Shown piece after piece: positions 9,623 through 17,899 of a stretch of 64,000 nt of DNA (its first letter is position 1; every line of letters begins with the position of its first letter). The DNA is from an uncultured Lachnospiraceae bacterium (GTDB lineage Bacteria > Bacillota > Clostridia > Lachnospirales > Lachnospiraceae), in the NCBI GenBank assembly GCA_934899185.1, contig CAKXYI010000001.1:124001-188000 (forward strand), read 5' to 3'. A model generated the notes under the pieces. That model made no database searches, was not told the origin of the DNA, and worked only from the letters and a program-made list of their open reading frames with translations. Made by a program: the position numbers and the translations under genes.

Positions 9623-9663
9623 GACTATTGTATAAATATTGTATCGTTGAAAGGAGCCATTTT

Positions 9664-10848
9664 ATGGATTATCTTAGTTTTTGCAAAAATTATTTTTCTG
9701 CTACCAGCATCCCTGTCAATCTTCTTGATCGTGAAAAGGTTCTTTACTCCTCTATCCGGACAACAGCAGATATCCCGCAATATAACAATTATTATGTTCC
9801 TGATGATCTTCCGAACTGCCCTTGTTTCAGTCATTATGATCCATCGATCGAATATGGTATCATCCGCATTAACCAGACTTCCATGTTCATTGTACTTGGA
9901 CCCGTTTTTGAAACAGAGATCACACCTGAAATCTTAAATGCTTTTCTCCGCGAAAATAAAATCTCGATTTCCGCAAAAGAAAAAGTGCAAGAATTTTTGT
10001 GTTCGATTCCGCGTTTGAGCCAACTGCAACTGGCAAAACACCTAATTTTTCTTCATCAGGCAATCAATCATGAATCCTGCGAATTGTCACATTTTTTTCC
10101 GGATCACACCCCGGCAGCAGATGACATGGCAACTCAGACTCGATCCAACATCGGAGAAGAATCCACGGAATACTTCAATACCTATTCCAATGAACTGCGT
10201 CTATATGAAATTATCAAAATGGGAAACGAAGTCGAATTAAAGAATTATTTGAATCAGACACCATTGAATCTTCTAGCAAAACCTCTGGCAACATCAGCAC
10301 TGCGCCAGGCAAAAAACATGTTCATCAGTACCATTACCAATATTGTTATGATTGGTGCCATTCCCGGCGGCGTATCTACAGAAGTCGCCTTTGCATTGAT
10401 GGGGCAATATGTTCAAGAGTGTGAAAAACTCCAATCTGTCAATGAAATCGAGACCCTGCGCTACAACATGCTAGTCAAATTTTGCCAACTCTCCGGCAAG
10501 AGTCATGTTCCACTTGGTGTTTCCAGTGATGTCTTCAATAGTATGAATTTTATCCGTAGTCACACGAATGAATCCATTACCGTCAATGATGTGGCGGATC
10601 ATATCCAGCGAAGCACTTCCTATGTTACCAACTGCTTCCGAAAAGAACTCGGTATTTCTCCGGGCGCCTACATTTCACGTTGTAAATTAGAAGAAGCAAA
10701 AAGTCTTTTAACCTATACCAATATGTCTTTGACAGAGATCAGCAATTATCTCTGCTACTCCAGTCAAAGTTATTTTCAAAACGCCTTTAAGAAAAAATTT
10801 CAGTTGACCCCTCTGCAATATCGAAAAAACACACAGCGGATCAACTGA
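9664..10848 (+). CDS. AraC-family transcriptional regulator
   Basis: Regulator of 394 residues. The N-terminal 270 residues form a sensor region I cannot match to a named domain (no cupin motif seen). The C-terminal 100 residues are the double helix-turn-helix of the AraC family: ITVNDVADHIQRSTSYVTNCFRKELG for the first, then LSLTEISNY-like MSLTEISNYLCYSSQSYFQNAFKKK for the second, ending in QLTPLQYRK. I start it at 9664 because AAAGGAG stands 7 bases before that ATG; an upstream in-frame ATG at 9628 would coincide with the predicted transcription start. It is divergent from the binding-protein operon and most likely activates it when the sugar is present. That target is inferred from position only. 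Confidence 0.9.
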   Translation: MDYLSFCKNYFSATSIPVNLLDREKVLYSSIRTTADIPQYNNYYVPDDLPNCPCFSHYDPSIEYGIIRINQTSMFIVLGPVFETEITPEILNAFLRENKISISAKEKVQEFLCSIPRLSQLQLAKHLIFLHQAINHESCELSHFFPDHTPAADDMATQTRSNIGEESTEYFNTYSNELRLYEIIKMGNEVELKNYLNQTPLNLLAKPLATSALRQAKNMFISTITNIVMIGAIPGGVSTEVAFALMGQYVQECEKLQSVNEIETLRYNMLVKFCQLSGKSHVPLGVSSDVFNSMNFIRSHTNESITVNDVADHIQRSTSYVTNCFRKELGISPGAYISRCKLEEAKSLLTYTNMSLTEISNYLCYSSQSYFQNAFKKKFQLTPLQYRKNTQRIN

Positions 10849-10861
10849 AACCTTTTACATT

Positions 10862-12517
10862 TTATTTATATGAAAATACCTTCAACTTAACCAGTGTGTA
10901 GTCGTTGTAGCAGAAACGGGATGCCTCATCGCCATTCAAGCGACGTCCTGCTTTCCACTGTCCGTCTACAAATTTGCCCTCTTCTAAAGCGATGATATCA
11001 TAGTTCGGCTTTTCCGGATTCGTGGAAAATGGTGTGATCATGCAGCCATTTGCCAGTATATAATAGGTATCCTTCTCTGCCTTTAAAATCAGACAGACAC
11101 CGTCTTTTCTTGTCACAAGCGGTATGTTCATGCTTACTTTGAAACCGAATCCATCGAAGAATATCGTATCGTTTTTTGAATCCCCCATTTTTTCCATACC
11201 ACTGATACCAAGCGCAGGATTGAAATTTTGCAGGTCTGGCGGTGTCATATCCATCTTTTCAGAGATCACTGCCTGCAGGTCGTTTGTGCCATAAGCCCCT
11301 GTCAGAAGCGGCATCATATCATTTAAGGTCGATGCACACCAACGGTATTCTTCCACATTCTGTGGTGTCTGCAAGAGCGGATCCGATACATCCACGCCAA
11401 ACAGATAGGCGGAAATATCATTGAAAGGCTGCCCCATATCCTCAAAACCAAACGGTGCAAAACAGGTTGCATGATAATGGCCGATCGTATAGATCAGACG
11501 CGGTGCGCAGTGTGAATGTGTGGCGGTCTCCGGGATAAAGAGTGGATTGTCCATCTTGGTGTAGGTATCACAGATCTCGGTGAAGTTTGGCACATAGATA
11601 TCCGGCGAGATCACATCGATCGACGGTGCCGCATAGCGCCATACTTCCATGACCTTGGCTACCGGTCCACCCGTCGGATATTTTCCGGCTTCCTCGTCCT
11701 TGTCCAGCCAGCAGTTTGCGGAAAACGGCAAGTCATAGACTGTCTTTCCAGCGGCTGCCACTTTCTCCACATAAGATGCTACATAATAGGCGGTAAAGAT
11801 CTCTCCGGCATAGGTTCCAAAGACCTGCTCCCAGTTTCCGGAGTCTGCGCCATTTTCCACGGCTTCCTTGATGCCGGCTTCCATAGTATCTGTGTGAACT
11901 TTCATATAAGAAACAAATTCTGTCGGAACATCTTCTGCAAACTTCTCATCCGCAAGATCAGAATGCTCCCGGTCGGATCCCTGCATACCGGTCTCATTTT
12001 CTACCTGCACACCGATCACAGTACCCTCTTTTTCATCGACTTCCTTGATATGTGCCATGAGTTTTGCAAAAGCATTGGCATCAGCCTTGACGGTCTCCTG
12101 ACCAAAAGCAGAAAGTGTCGTGTATTCCATGCCGTAAAACGCCATGAGTCTGGTCTTATTCTTGCCCTTTTCCATCTGTGCTCTCGGGAAGCGTACCATG
12201 TCCTTTTTCACCCATTCCGGGGCATACATACACTGGGCATTCTTCCATGTGCCAAACCAAAGGAAGATCAGATGCATTTTTCTTTCTCTCGCTTGGTTGA
12301 TAAGTGTATCAACCAACGTGAAATCAAATTGTCCTTCCACCGGTTCTGTCAGTTCCCATGTCACCGGGAGCAATAAGGTATTTAATCCCTGCTCCTCTGC
12401 CTTATCCCATACGCCCTGCATATAGTCTGCATCGGACGAACTGGAATTGTGGGATTCTCCGGCGATCGCGATAAAAGGTTTTCCATCTACGGTAAATACG
12501 GTTCTTTTACTTGTCAT
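10862..12517 (-). CDS. GH35 beta-galactosidase-like enzyme (DUF5597-type)
   Basis: Intracellular glycoside hydrolase of 551 residues, no signal peptide. It begins with FIAIAGESHNSSSSD, the loop of GH35 barrels, followed by EQGLNTLLLPVTWELTEPVEGQFDF, the GH35 W/E-PxEGxFDF signature. IGVQVENETGMQGSDREHS near residue 190 contains the Asn-Glu acid/base and matches the branch with a C-terminal DUF5597 domain. Around residue 330, NPLFIPETATHS offers the nucleophile Glu. The family hydrolyses terminal beta-galactose or beta-glucose from plant oligosaccharides. It stands alone between two AraC genes: it converges on the first and is divergent from the second, 160 bases away, which may control it. Start ATG 12517 has GATAGGATT upstream, a moderate site. 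Confidence 0.82.
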   Translation of the reverse strand: MTSKRTVFTVDGKPFIAIAGESHNSSSSDADYMQGVWDKAEEQGLNTLLLPVTWELTEPVEGQFDFTLVDTLINQARERKMHLIFLWFGTWKNAQCMYAPEWVKKDMVRFPRAQMEKGKNKTRLMAFYGMEYTTLSAFGQETVKADANAFAKLMAHIKEVDEKEGTVIGVQVENETGMQGSDREHSDLADEKFAEDVPTEFVSYMKVHTDTMEAGIKEAVENGADSGNWEQVFGTYAGEIFTAYYVASYVEKVAAAGKTVYDLPFSANCWLDKDEEAGKYPTGGPVAKVMEVWRYAAPSIDVISPDIYVPNFTEICDTYTKMDNPLFIPETATHSHCAPRLIYTIGHYHATCFAPFGFEDMGQPFNDISAYLFGVDVSDPLLQTPQNVEEYRWCASTLNDMMPLLTGAYGTNDLQAVISEKMDMTPPDLQNFNPALGISGMEKMGDSKNDTIFFDGFGFKVSMNIPLVTRKDGVCLILKAEKDTYYILANGCMITPFSTNPEKPNYDIIALEEGKFVDGQWKAGRRLNGDEASRFCYNDYTLVKLKVFSYK

Positions 12518-12642
12518 AATCCTATCTATCCTTTCTGCTGTCTATCTTTATGATGTCTCCTATCCTAACCTCATTTTCCACCGATTGTAATTTCCAATGA
12601 CGCGCAATCCTTTATTTTGTACTTACCAAATCCGACATGGTA

Positions 12643-12671
12643 TTTTCTTTTCTCCTCCGGCATGTTATACT
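12643..12671 (+). promoter_or_regulatory. Possible promoter giving a leaderless AraC mRNA
   Basis: TATACT at 12666-12671 is a good -10 and ends only 6 bases before the ATG at 12678; TTTTCT 17 bases upstream is a poor -35. No Shine-Dalgarno sequence precedes the ATG. Both facts would fit a leaderless transcript. Alternatively translation starts further downstream or at the in-frame ATG at 12597. Confidence 0.35.
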
Positions 12672-12677
12672 TTCCCC

Positions 12678-13709
12678 ATGAATATTACAGAATTACTCTC
12701 AAAAACAGTTGAAAAAGGCACGATAGGTCAGCCAGTCGTAAAGACTTATGCCGAGCATCAGGCATTTTTGGATACGACTTACCATTTCCAAAATTCGCCG
12801 CGCCGCCTGACCTACGACCTGGTCACTTTGACCGGCTGGCATACCAGTCCCCAGTCCAAACAGGAATTTTTTTATTCCACCCTCTCTGCACCGGATACCT
12901 ACACTTTTTTGATTCCTTTTGAACATGGCATGCGCTGTGCCCTCCACGCACATACACATATTGAACTCATCTACATTGTCGAAGGGTCTTTGCGCATCCA
13001 CATCGAAGATCAGGAAGTCAACCTTTCGCAAGGGGAAATGCTATTGATCTCTGCCGATGTCATGCACGGAGAATATCTCCTCGCCAGAGACTGCACCATC
13101 CTGTGTCTGGATGTGGACGACTCCTTCTTTGATCAATACATTGGTGCAGACCGCCGCACCGACTATATGCAGTCTCTCAAAAAACTCCTCAATCAAAAAA
13201 GAAGCGAATATCTCTATATCCGCTTCTCTCCTTTCGATCAGACGCCTCTGACCTATCATGCTTTTTATACCATATTAGAAGAACTGATCGCCTGCCGCAC
13301 CGGTAAAAAACATATCATCATTGGCTATGTCGAACGCATCATTGACCTTTTGACACAGGAATTTCGTATGCAGGTCATGACCGAAGATACCAAGGCACTA
13401 CACGGCGCTCTCCTGTCTGACATCAAGCAATATATCGACAGCCATCTTGCCGATGTATCAGTATCTGCCATCGCCTCTGCCTTCCACTATAACCCAGACT
13501 ATCTGAACCGTCTCTTTCACAAGACTGAAAATATCACCCTGTCTGCCTACATACAGGAGATCCGCCTTGCCAAAGCCCTGCAACTTTTGCGCACGACAGA
13601 CCACTCCATCGCCTCCATTGCCGAGGCTGTCGGCTACCACAATCAGGGCTTTTTCTACCGCAAGTTCAAGGAACGCTACGGTCTGCTGCCGGGGGATATC
13701 CGGAGGTGA
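12678..13709 (+). CDS. AraC-family regulator with cupin sensor domain
   Basis: Regulator of about 343 residues. The first half contains a cupin beta-barrel: HAHTHIELIYIVEGSLRIHI with metal-type His residues, then LSQGEMLLIS. The C-terminal half carries two helix-turn-helix units: VSVSAIASAFHYNPDYLNRLFHK and HSIASIAEAVGYHNQGFFYRKFKER, closing with GLLPGDIRR. Cupin-AraC proteins sense small molecules, commonly sugars, and control adjacent hydrolase or transporter genes, so the divergent GH35 gene is the natural candidate. The start is uncertain: the ATG at 12678 begins the homologous-looking region but lacks a ribosome site, and an open frame reaches back to an ATG at 12597 whose 27 codons look non-coding. 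Confidence 0.88.
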   Translation: MNITELLSKTVEKGTIGQPVVKTYAEHQAFLDTTYHFQNSPRRLTYDLVTLTGWHTSPQSKQEFFYSTLSAPDTYTFLIPFEHGMRCALHAHTHIELIYIVEGSLRIHIEDQEVNLSQGEMLLISADVMHGEYLLARDCTILCLDVDDSFFDQYIGADRRTDYMQSLKKLLNQKRSEYLYIRFSPFDQTPLTYHAFYTILEELIACRTGKKHIIIGYVERIIDLLTQEFRMQVMTEDTKALHGALLSDIKQYIDSHLADVSVSAIASAFHYNPDYLNRLFHKTENITLSAYIQEIRLAKALQLLRTTDHSIASIAEAVGYHNQGFFYRKFKERYGLLPGDIRR

Positions 13710-13711
13710 GC

Positions 13712-14038
13712 CTATAGCCATTTCTTCCATTCCTGTCGCTCATGCAACATACGCCTCACTTCCATGATCTTCTGCTCATCTGTCCCCTCGATGACAACAT
13801 AATAGATCACATAATGTTTTACATAAATTCGATAATAAGGATACGGATGTTGCCTTTTTGCGCGATATTGTTCATAGGCTTCCGGACACTGTAAGCGCTC
13901 TAGAATAGCAGACTCCACCTCAGACACTAGATCCTCAGCGGCTTTATCATTCTGTAAGACCTTTCGAATATATCTTAAAATATCCGAAAAATCATCATAG
14001 AATAATGGCAAATATCGTAACTTATATTCATTTTTCAT
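13712..14038 (-). CDS. RelE/ParE-superfamily toxin
   Basis: Small basic protein of 108 residues of the RelE/ParE fold. YDDFSDILRYIRKVLQND is the first helical hairpin of the fold, and PYPYYRIYVKHYVIYYVVIEG gives the strand pair followed by RRMLHERQEW, the usual C-terminal pattern with Arg and His residues near the end. RelE members cut mRNA on the ribosome and ParE members poison gyrase; the sequence does not separate the two here. Its start overlaps the antitoxin gene by 11 bases, the normal arrangement of such operons. It converges with the cupin-AraC gene with a 2-base gap and no terminator in between. Confidence 0.88.
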   Translation of the reverse strand: MKNEYKLRYLPLFYDDFSDILRYIRKVLQNDKAAEDLVSEVESAILERLQCPEAYEQYRAKRQHPYPYYRIYVKHYVIYYVVIEGTDEQKIMEVRRMLHERQEWKKWL

Positions 14039-14282
14039 TCGACTCCCTCAATTTTGCAAACATTTCCTCATGTGTCAGCCGTTCCTCCTGCAATGCCGCC
14101 ATACAATCTGCATATTCCAAGGCTCTTTCTACAGATCCTGTCAAATTGGTGTATGCATCAATGCTAAGAACAACCATGGTTCCATAACCATTTTTTGTCA
14201 AATATACAGGATCTCCCTGTTCTACTACCTTTTCAATCTCTGTAAATTTGTTTCTCAGATCAGATACCGGTCTTATTTCCAT
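14028..14282 (-). CDS. Phd/YefM-family antitoxin
   Basis: An 84-residue protein starting MEIRPVSDLRNKFTEIEKVV, then DPVYLTKNGYGTMVVLS, the classic Phd/YefM N-terminal DNA-binding fold. The charged C-terminal tail (LQEERLTHEEMFAKLRES) would wrap the toxin. AAGGAG precedes the ATG at 14282 by about 9 bases. Phd-type antitoxins repress their own operon, and an ATACGTAT palindrome lies over the -10 of the predicted promoter. It is the first gene of the pair and overlaps the toxin start, giving translational coupling. Confidence 0.92.
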   Translation of the reverse strand: MEIRPVSDLRNKFTEIEKVVEQGDPVYLTKNGYGTMVVLSIDAYTNLTGSVERALEYADCMAALQEERLTHEEMFAKLRESNEK

Positions 14283-14317
14283 TATTTTATCATCTCCTTA
14301 TCATAATTTTATCACTT

Positions 14318-14325
14318 ATACGTAT
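14318..14325. promoter_or_regulatory. Candidate antitoxin operator over the -10
   Basis: ATACGTAT is a perfect 8-bp palindrome that overlaps the TATAAT of the toxin-antitoxin promoter by two bases. Phd/YefM proteins bind short palindromes of this kind in their own promoters. Confidence 0.4.
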
Positions 14326-14352
14326 TATATATGTCCAACTCATAAAATGCAA
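14324..14352 (-). promoter_or_regulatory. Promoter of the toxin-antitoxin operon
   Basis: On the minus strand TTGCAT (14352-14347), 17 bases, TATAAT (14329-14324). The -35 directly abuts the upstream terminator, so the operon is insulated from the transporter gene and separately driven. Confidence 0.7.
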
Positions 14353-14353
14353 G

Positions 14354-14383
14354 AAAAGAAGTGCCGTCTCCAGCACTTCTTTT
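14354..14383 (-). terminator. Terminator of the GPH transporter gene
   Basis: AAAAGAAGTGC / GCACTTCTTTT form an 11-bp stem with an 8-base loop, and the A and T runs would let it work in both directions. It lies 25 bases beyond the transporter stop. Confidence 0.85.
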
Positions 14384-14407
14384 CTATATCATTCTATATT
14401 TATAGTT

Positions 14408-15886
14408 CTATTCCGTCTTTCCCAACTTCTTGCAGATGCGGTCATATTCTTCCTCATCCAGTTTGTAATACTTCTTATAGAGGAAATAAGAAAGCAGCAT
14501 CAAAATGCCCGGCACGATGGACATAAAGATCAAAAGTCCCATTGCCTGCTGATTGGTCACATGAGAAAGCACCGCATCAATCTGGGATAACTTGCTTGCC
14601 TCTGTGATCAGGTTCTGATTACACTGCTGCTCTAATTCCGAAATCTGGTTGGTATAATCCGTAACTCCAAACATAATATAGACAGCCGATGTAATGGCTA
14701 CAATAATGGCTCCACCCAGTTTTGTGATAAAAGGACGCAGGGAAGTAATGATACCCTCATCACGCGAGCCAAATTTGAGTTCATTGTACTCGACCGTATT
14801 CATAATAGAAATCATCATGATCAGATAGTAGCCATACTGTCCGAAATTACAGAGCATATAGCCGATCATAAGCACTACAAATTTGCCCATGCCCTTCCCC
14901 GGCATCAAGCCTGAGACAAAGATCATAATATAACCGATGGTTGCGATCACAGCCATATAGCCCATAAGTTTCTTACGATGGATATGGCGTGAAATCGTCG
15001 GATAAAAGATCATCAAAAATGCCGTAACCGACATACCGATGGTCGTAAACAAAGAATAGAGCCCGCCTTCATATCCATAAATGGAATAAATATAAGTCGA
15101 ACCGATACCGCCCACGATCAGACCATTGCCGATCTGTTGGATCAAAAATATGACTGCCACCCAGACCAATTGATCATTCCGAAAGATTGTATGTACCAGT
15201 TTCTTGAAACTGAACTTTTCTTTTTCCTTACTCTCCTGCGCCGTATCACGGTGTTCTTTCGTACCAAAGATGGTGATGCAAAGGAAAAGTGGAGCCAAAA
15301 TACCGATCACCAATGCGATCCTGCCATAAGCATAAGCAGCATTGCCGCCAATGGCATTTTTGCCTGTCGTAAACAGCGGGATCAGAATCGTTGCCACCGT
15401 TCCACCGATGCCCGCACAAAGCGTAGCGCGGGAAGTAAATTGATTTCTTGCGTCTGCGTCGGAGGAAAGCGCCGGAACCATGCCCCAATAAGAAATGTCA
15501 TTCATGGTATAGGTAATACTGAAGGAAAAGTACATAATGCCAAAGAATACCACAAATTTCCATCCCTGCAGCTGTACGTTAAACATCAGATAAATAACCA
15601 CCGAGGTCGATAAAATGCCTGCCAAAAGCCAAGGCTTGAACTTGCCATATTTGCTCCTGGTGCACTCGATGATATTGCCCATGATCGGATCATTAAAGGC
15701 ATCAAAAACACGCGCCCCGATCATAATACCGGTGATGGCAGTCAGTTGCGCTGCATTCAAAGAATGTGTAAATAGTACAAACGTCAACAGATAACTGTTA
15801 ATCAAAGCATAAACGGCATCACGTCCCATGGTTCCCAACGGATACGTGATCAAATTCCGCTTTCTGAGTTTTTCTTCATTCTCCAT
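14408..15886 (-). CDS. GPH-family (MelB-like) sugar:cation symporter
   Basis: Membrane transporter of about 492 residues with roughly 12 hydrophobic segments. Family marks are YPLGTMGRDAVYALINSYLL at the N-terminus, GARVFDAFNDPIMGNIIE (the cation-site Asp residues of MelB helix 2), SKYGKFKPWLL, and EYNELKFGSRDEGIITSLRPF in the second half. GPH members import glycosides with Na+ or H+. I place the start at 15886 because AAAGGGG stands 8 bases before it and the promoter at 15927-15955 would begin transcription near 15920; longer frames start upstream of that. It has its own promoter and terminator, and lies near the cupin-AraC and GH35 genes, so a beta-galactoside substrate is possible but not shown. 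Confidence 0.88.
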   Translation of the reverse strand: MENEEKLRKRNLITYPLGTMGRDAVYALINSYLLTFVLFTHSLNAAQLTAITGIMIGARVFDAFNDPIMGNIIECTRSKYGKFKPWLLAGILSTSVVIYLMFNVQLQGWKFVVFFGIMYFSFSITYTMNDISYWGMVPALSSDADARNQFTSRATLCAGIGGTVATILIPLFTTGKNAIGGNAAYAYGRIALVIGILAPLFLCITIFGTKEHRDTAQESKEKEKFSFKKLVHTIFRNDQLVWVAVIFLIQQIGNGLIVGGIGSTYIYSIYGYEGGLYSLFTTIGMSVTAFLMIFYPTISRHIHRKKLMGYMAVIATIGYIMIFVSGLMPGKGMGKFVVLMIGYMLCNFGQYGYYLIMMISIMNTVEYNELKFGSRDEGIITSLRPFITKLGGAIIVAITSAVYIMFGVTDYTNQISELEQQCNQNLITEASKLSQIDAVLSHVTNQQAMGLLIFMSIVPGILMLLSYFLYKKYYKLDEEEYDRICKKLGKTE

Positions 15887-15926
15887 AAAAAATACCCCTT
15901 TCCTACTCTCCATGTTATATGTGTAT

Positions 15927-15955
15927 ATTCTACAACGAATAGGAAAGATGCGCAA
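15927..15955 (-). promoter_or_regulatory. Promoter of the GPH transporter gene
   Basis: Minus strand TTGCGC (15955-15950), 17 bases, TAGAAT (15932-15927), 40 bases upstream of the chosen ATG. Confidence 0.6.
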
Positions 15956-15978
15956 TTCTTATGTGCAGTTTTCACAAT

Positions 15979-16611
15979 TTATATCCGCTTCTTACAAATA
16001 TCCGCCAGACAGCACTTATCGCAATAAGGTGCAGTCCGCGCGGTGCATACGGCACGTCCGTGGTCTACCAGACGATGGCAGAGTTCACTGCCCTCCTCCG
16101 GCGGCACGATCTTCCAAAGTTCCATCTCCACTTTTTTCGGATCCTTGATGCCGTCCACCAGCCCGATCCTGTTACAGAGGCGGATACAGTGGGTATCCGT
16201 CACGATCGCCGGCTTGCCAAAGACATCCCCCATGATAAGGTTGGCACTTTTACGTCCCACGCCGGGCAGGGAAAGCAGGGCATCAAAATCATCCGGCACA
16301 TGGCAATCATATTCATCCCGCAGCATCTTCATACAGGCACTGATGTCACGCGCCTTGCTTTTGCCAAGTCCACATGGATGCACATATTTTTCAATTTCTT
16401 CCGGGGTTGCCTCTGCCAGTGCCTCTACGGAAGGATATGCCGCAAAAAGATCCTGTACGACCACGTTCACTCTGGCATCCGTGCATTGAGCCGCCAAGCG
16501 CACACTGACGAGTAGTTTCCAGGCATCATCATAATCCAGCGTACAATGCGACTCCGGGTATGCTTCTTTTAACCGTTCTATAACAAGTTTTGCTAATTCT
16601 TTTTTTCGCAT
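15979..16611 (-). CDS. nth: Endonuclease III (DNA glycosylase/AP lyase)
   Basis: Base-excision repair enzyme of 210 residues that removes oxidised pyrimidines and cuts the abasic site. The helix-hairpin-helix LPGVGRKSANLIMG carries the catalytic Lys121, and VTDTH supplies Asp139. The C-terminal 4Fe-4S ligands are Cys189, 197, 200 and 206. The first spacing is seven residues rather than the six of E. coli Nth (C-x7-C-x2-C-x5-C), a small oddity that may be a loop variant. It follows folC by 11 bases in the degV-folC-nth series. GAGGAG is upstream of ATG 16611. Confidence 0.95.
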   Translation of the reverse strand: MRKKELAKLVIERLKEAYPESHCTLDYDDAWKLLVSVRLAAQCTDARVNVVVQDLFAAYPSVEALAEATPEEIEKYVHPCGLGKSKARDISACMKMLRDEYDCHVPDDFDALLSLPGVGRKSANLIMGDVFGKPAIVTDTHCIRLCNRIGLVDGIKDPKKVEMELWKIVPPEEGSELCHRLVDHGRAVCTARTAPYCDKCCLADICKKRI

Positions 16612-16622
16612 CCTATTCTCCT

Positions 16623-17894
16623 CTACTCATACTCCGACAGATGTATGCTTCCGTCTTCAAACATTGCCTTGACCTCTCCTATAAAATAAAGAGATCCAAA
16701 AATAATAATACGTTCGCCTTTTTCTTCTCCTAAAGCGATTGCCTTTTGGATCCCATCCAAAAGATCTCCACTTGCCACAGCAGACATTCCATCTTCCATA
16801 AGATCTTGGCACAACTCGTCTGCCTGTAAACTGCGGCTGGTATCAACCGTAGCACACAAAAAGGTGTCTGCCAGAGGATACATGCACCGCATCATGGCTC
16901 TGTAGTCCTTATCTGCCATAACTCCCACCAAAAAGACAAATTTCTCATCCGGGAACATGTTTTTTAGTGAGTTGAATAACGCTTCAACTCCCTGTGGATT
17001 GTGTGCCCCATCGGCTAAAACATACGGTTTTTCGGACAAAACCTCCATTCTTCCGGGCCACTTTGCCTCCGCCAATCCTTGTCGAATGATTTCTTCTTTT
17101 TTCGACAAAAAGTTATCCCCGAGATATCCACAATGGTTATTGAATAATGTTTCCACTACCCCTACTGCCAATGTGGCGTTAGCCCTCTGAAATAGCCCGT
17201 TTAGCGGTATTTCGTAGGTTGAGATTTTTGTCAACAAGTTATCCACATTTGTAATGGGAACATCCAACTCCGCAGCCCGGTTTTTGATGACATCCGCCGC
17301 TGATTTTTCCATAATTCCAAGGACGGCTCTGGTGCCCGGTTTTAAAATTCCTGCTTTTTCTGCTGCGATCTCTTCGATCGTATTTCCCAGGATGGCTGTG
17401 TGGTCAAATCCGATATTGGTAAAAGCACAGACTAGGGGAACGACCGACAGACCGGCGGTGGAATCTTTTGCTCCTCCCAGTCCGGTCTCCAATACCACAT
17501 AGTCGCATTTTCTTTCTTTAAAATAAAGGATTGCCATGCCCAGGCACAGATCAAACATGGTACATTCCTGTGTCATGGGAAGGGCTAAAAGTTTTTCTCC
17601 CAGCCGAACCACATCTGCCTGTGGGATCTCCTCACCATCTACCACGATCCGTTCCGTAAAACGAATGAGGTGGGGCGAGGTAAATCTGCCCACAACAAAA
17701 CCGGCAGCATGTAATATACTACTTACAAATGCTGCCGTTGATCCTTTTCCATTAGTTCCGGCAATATGGATGATCTGCATCCCATCTTCAGGATGTCCTA
17801 GCAGTTCCATCATCTCTGCTGTCACATCTCTCCCATATGCCTTTCCAAATCTTCTTTTTGCTTGAATAATTTCAATAATTTCTTCGTATTGCAT
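16623..17894 (-). CDS. folC: Folylpolyglutamate synthase / dihydrofolate synthase
   Basis: Enzyme of 423 residues that adds glutamate to folates (and may add the first glutamate to dihydropteroate). The Mur-ligase type P-loop HIAGTNGKGSTAAFVSSIL lies at about residues 43-60, followed by GRFTSPHLIRFTERI, the family substrate loop, then FTNIGFDHTAILGNTIEEIA and EKAGILKPG with the metal/ATP residues. The C-terminal domain shows YVLADGAHNPQG. The start at 17894 lies 5 bases after the degV stop and has only GGTGG as a ribosome site, so translation is probably coupled to degV. Confidence 0.95.
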   Translation of the reverse strand: MQYEEIIEIIQAKRRFGKAYGRDVTAEMMELLGHPEDGMQIIHIAGTNGKGSTAAFVSSILHAAGFVVGRFTSPHLIRFTERIVVDGEEIPQADVVRLGEKLLALPMTQECTMFDLCLGMAILYFKERKCDYVVLETGLGGAKDSTAGLSVVPLVCAFTNIGFDHTAILGNTIEEIAAEKAGILKPGTRAVLGIMEKSAADVIKNRAAELDVPITNVDNLLTKISTYEIPLNGLFQRANATLAVGVVETLFNNHCGYLGDNFLSKKEEIIRQGLAEAKWPGRMEVLSEKPYVLADGAHNPQGVEALFNSLKNMFPDEKFVFLVGVMADKDYRAMMRCMYPLADTFLCATVDTSRSLQADELCQDLMEDGMSAVASGDLLDGIQKAIALGEEKGERIIIFGSLYFIGEVKAMFEDGSIHLSEYE

Positions 17895-17899
17895 GCGTG

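Noticed and set aside
11516..12376. 286-codon open frame on the plus strand
   Set aside because: Lies opposite the GH35 gene, which has clear catalytic motifs; no ribosome site.
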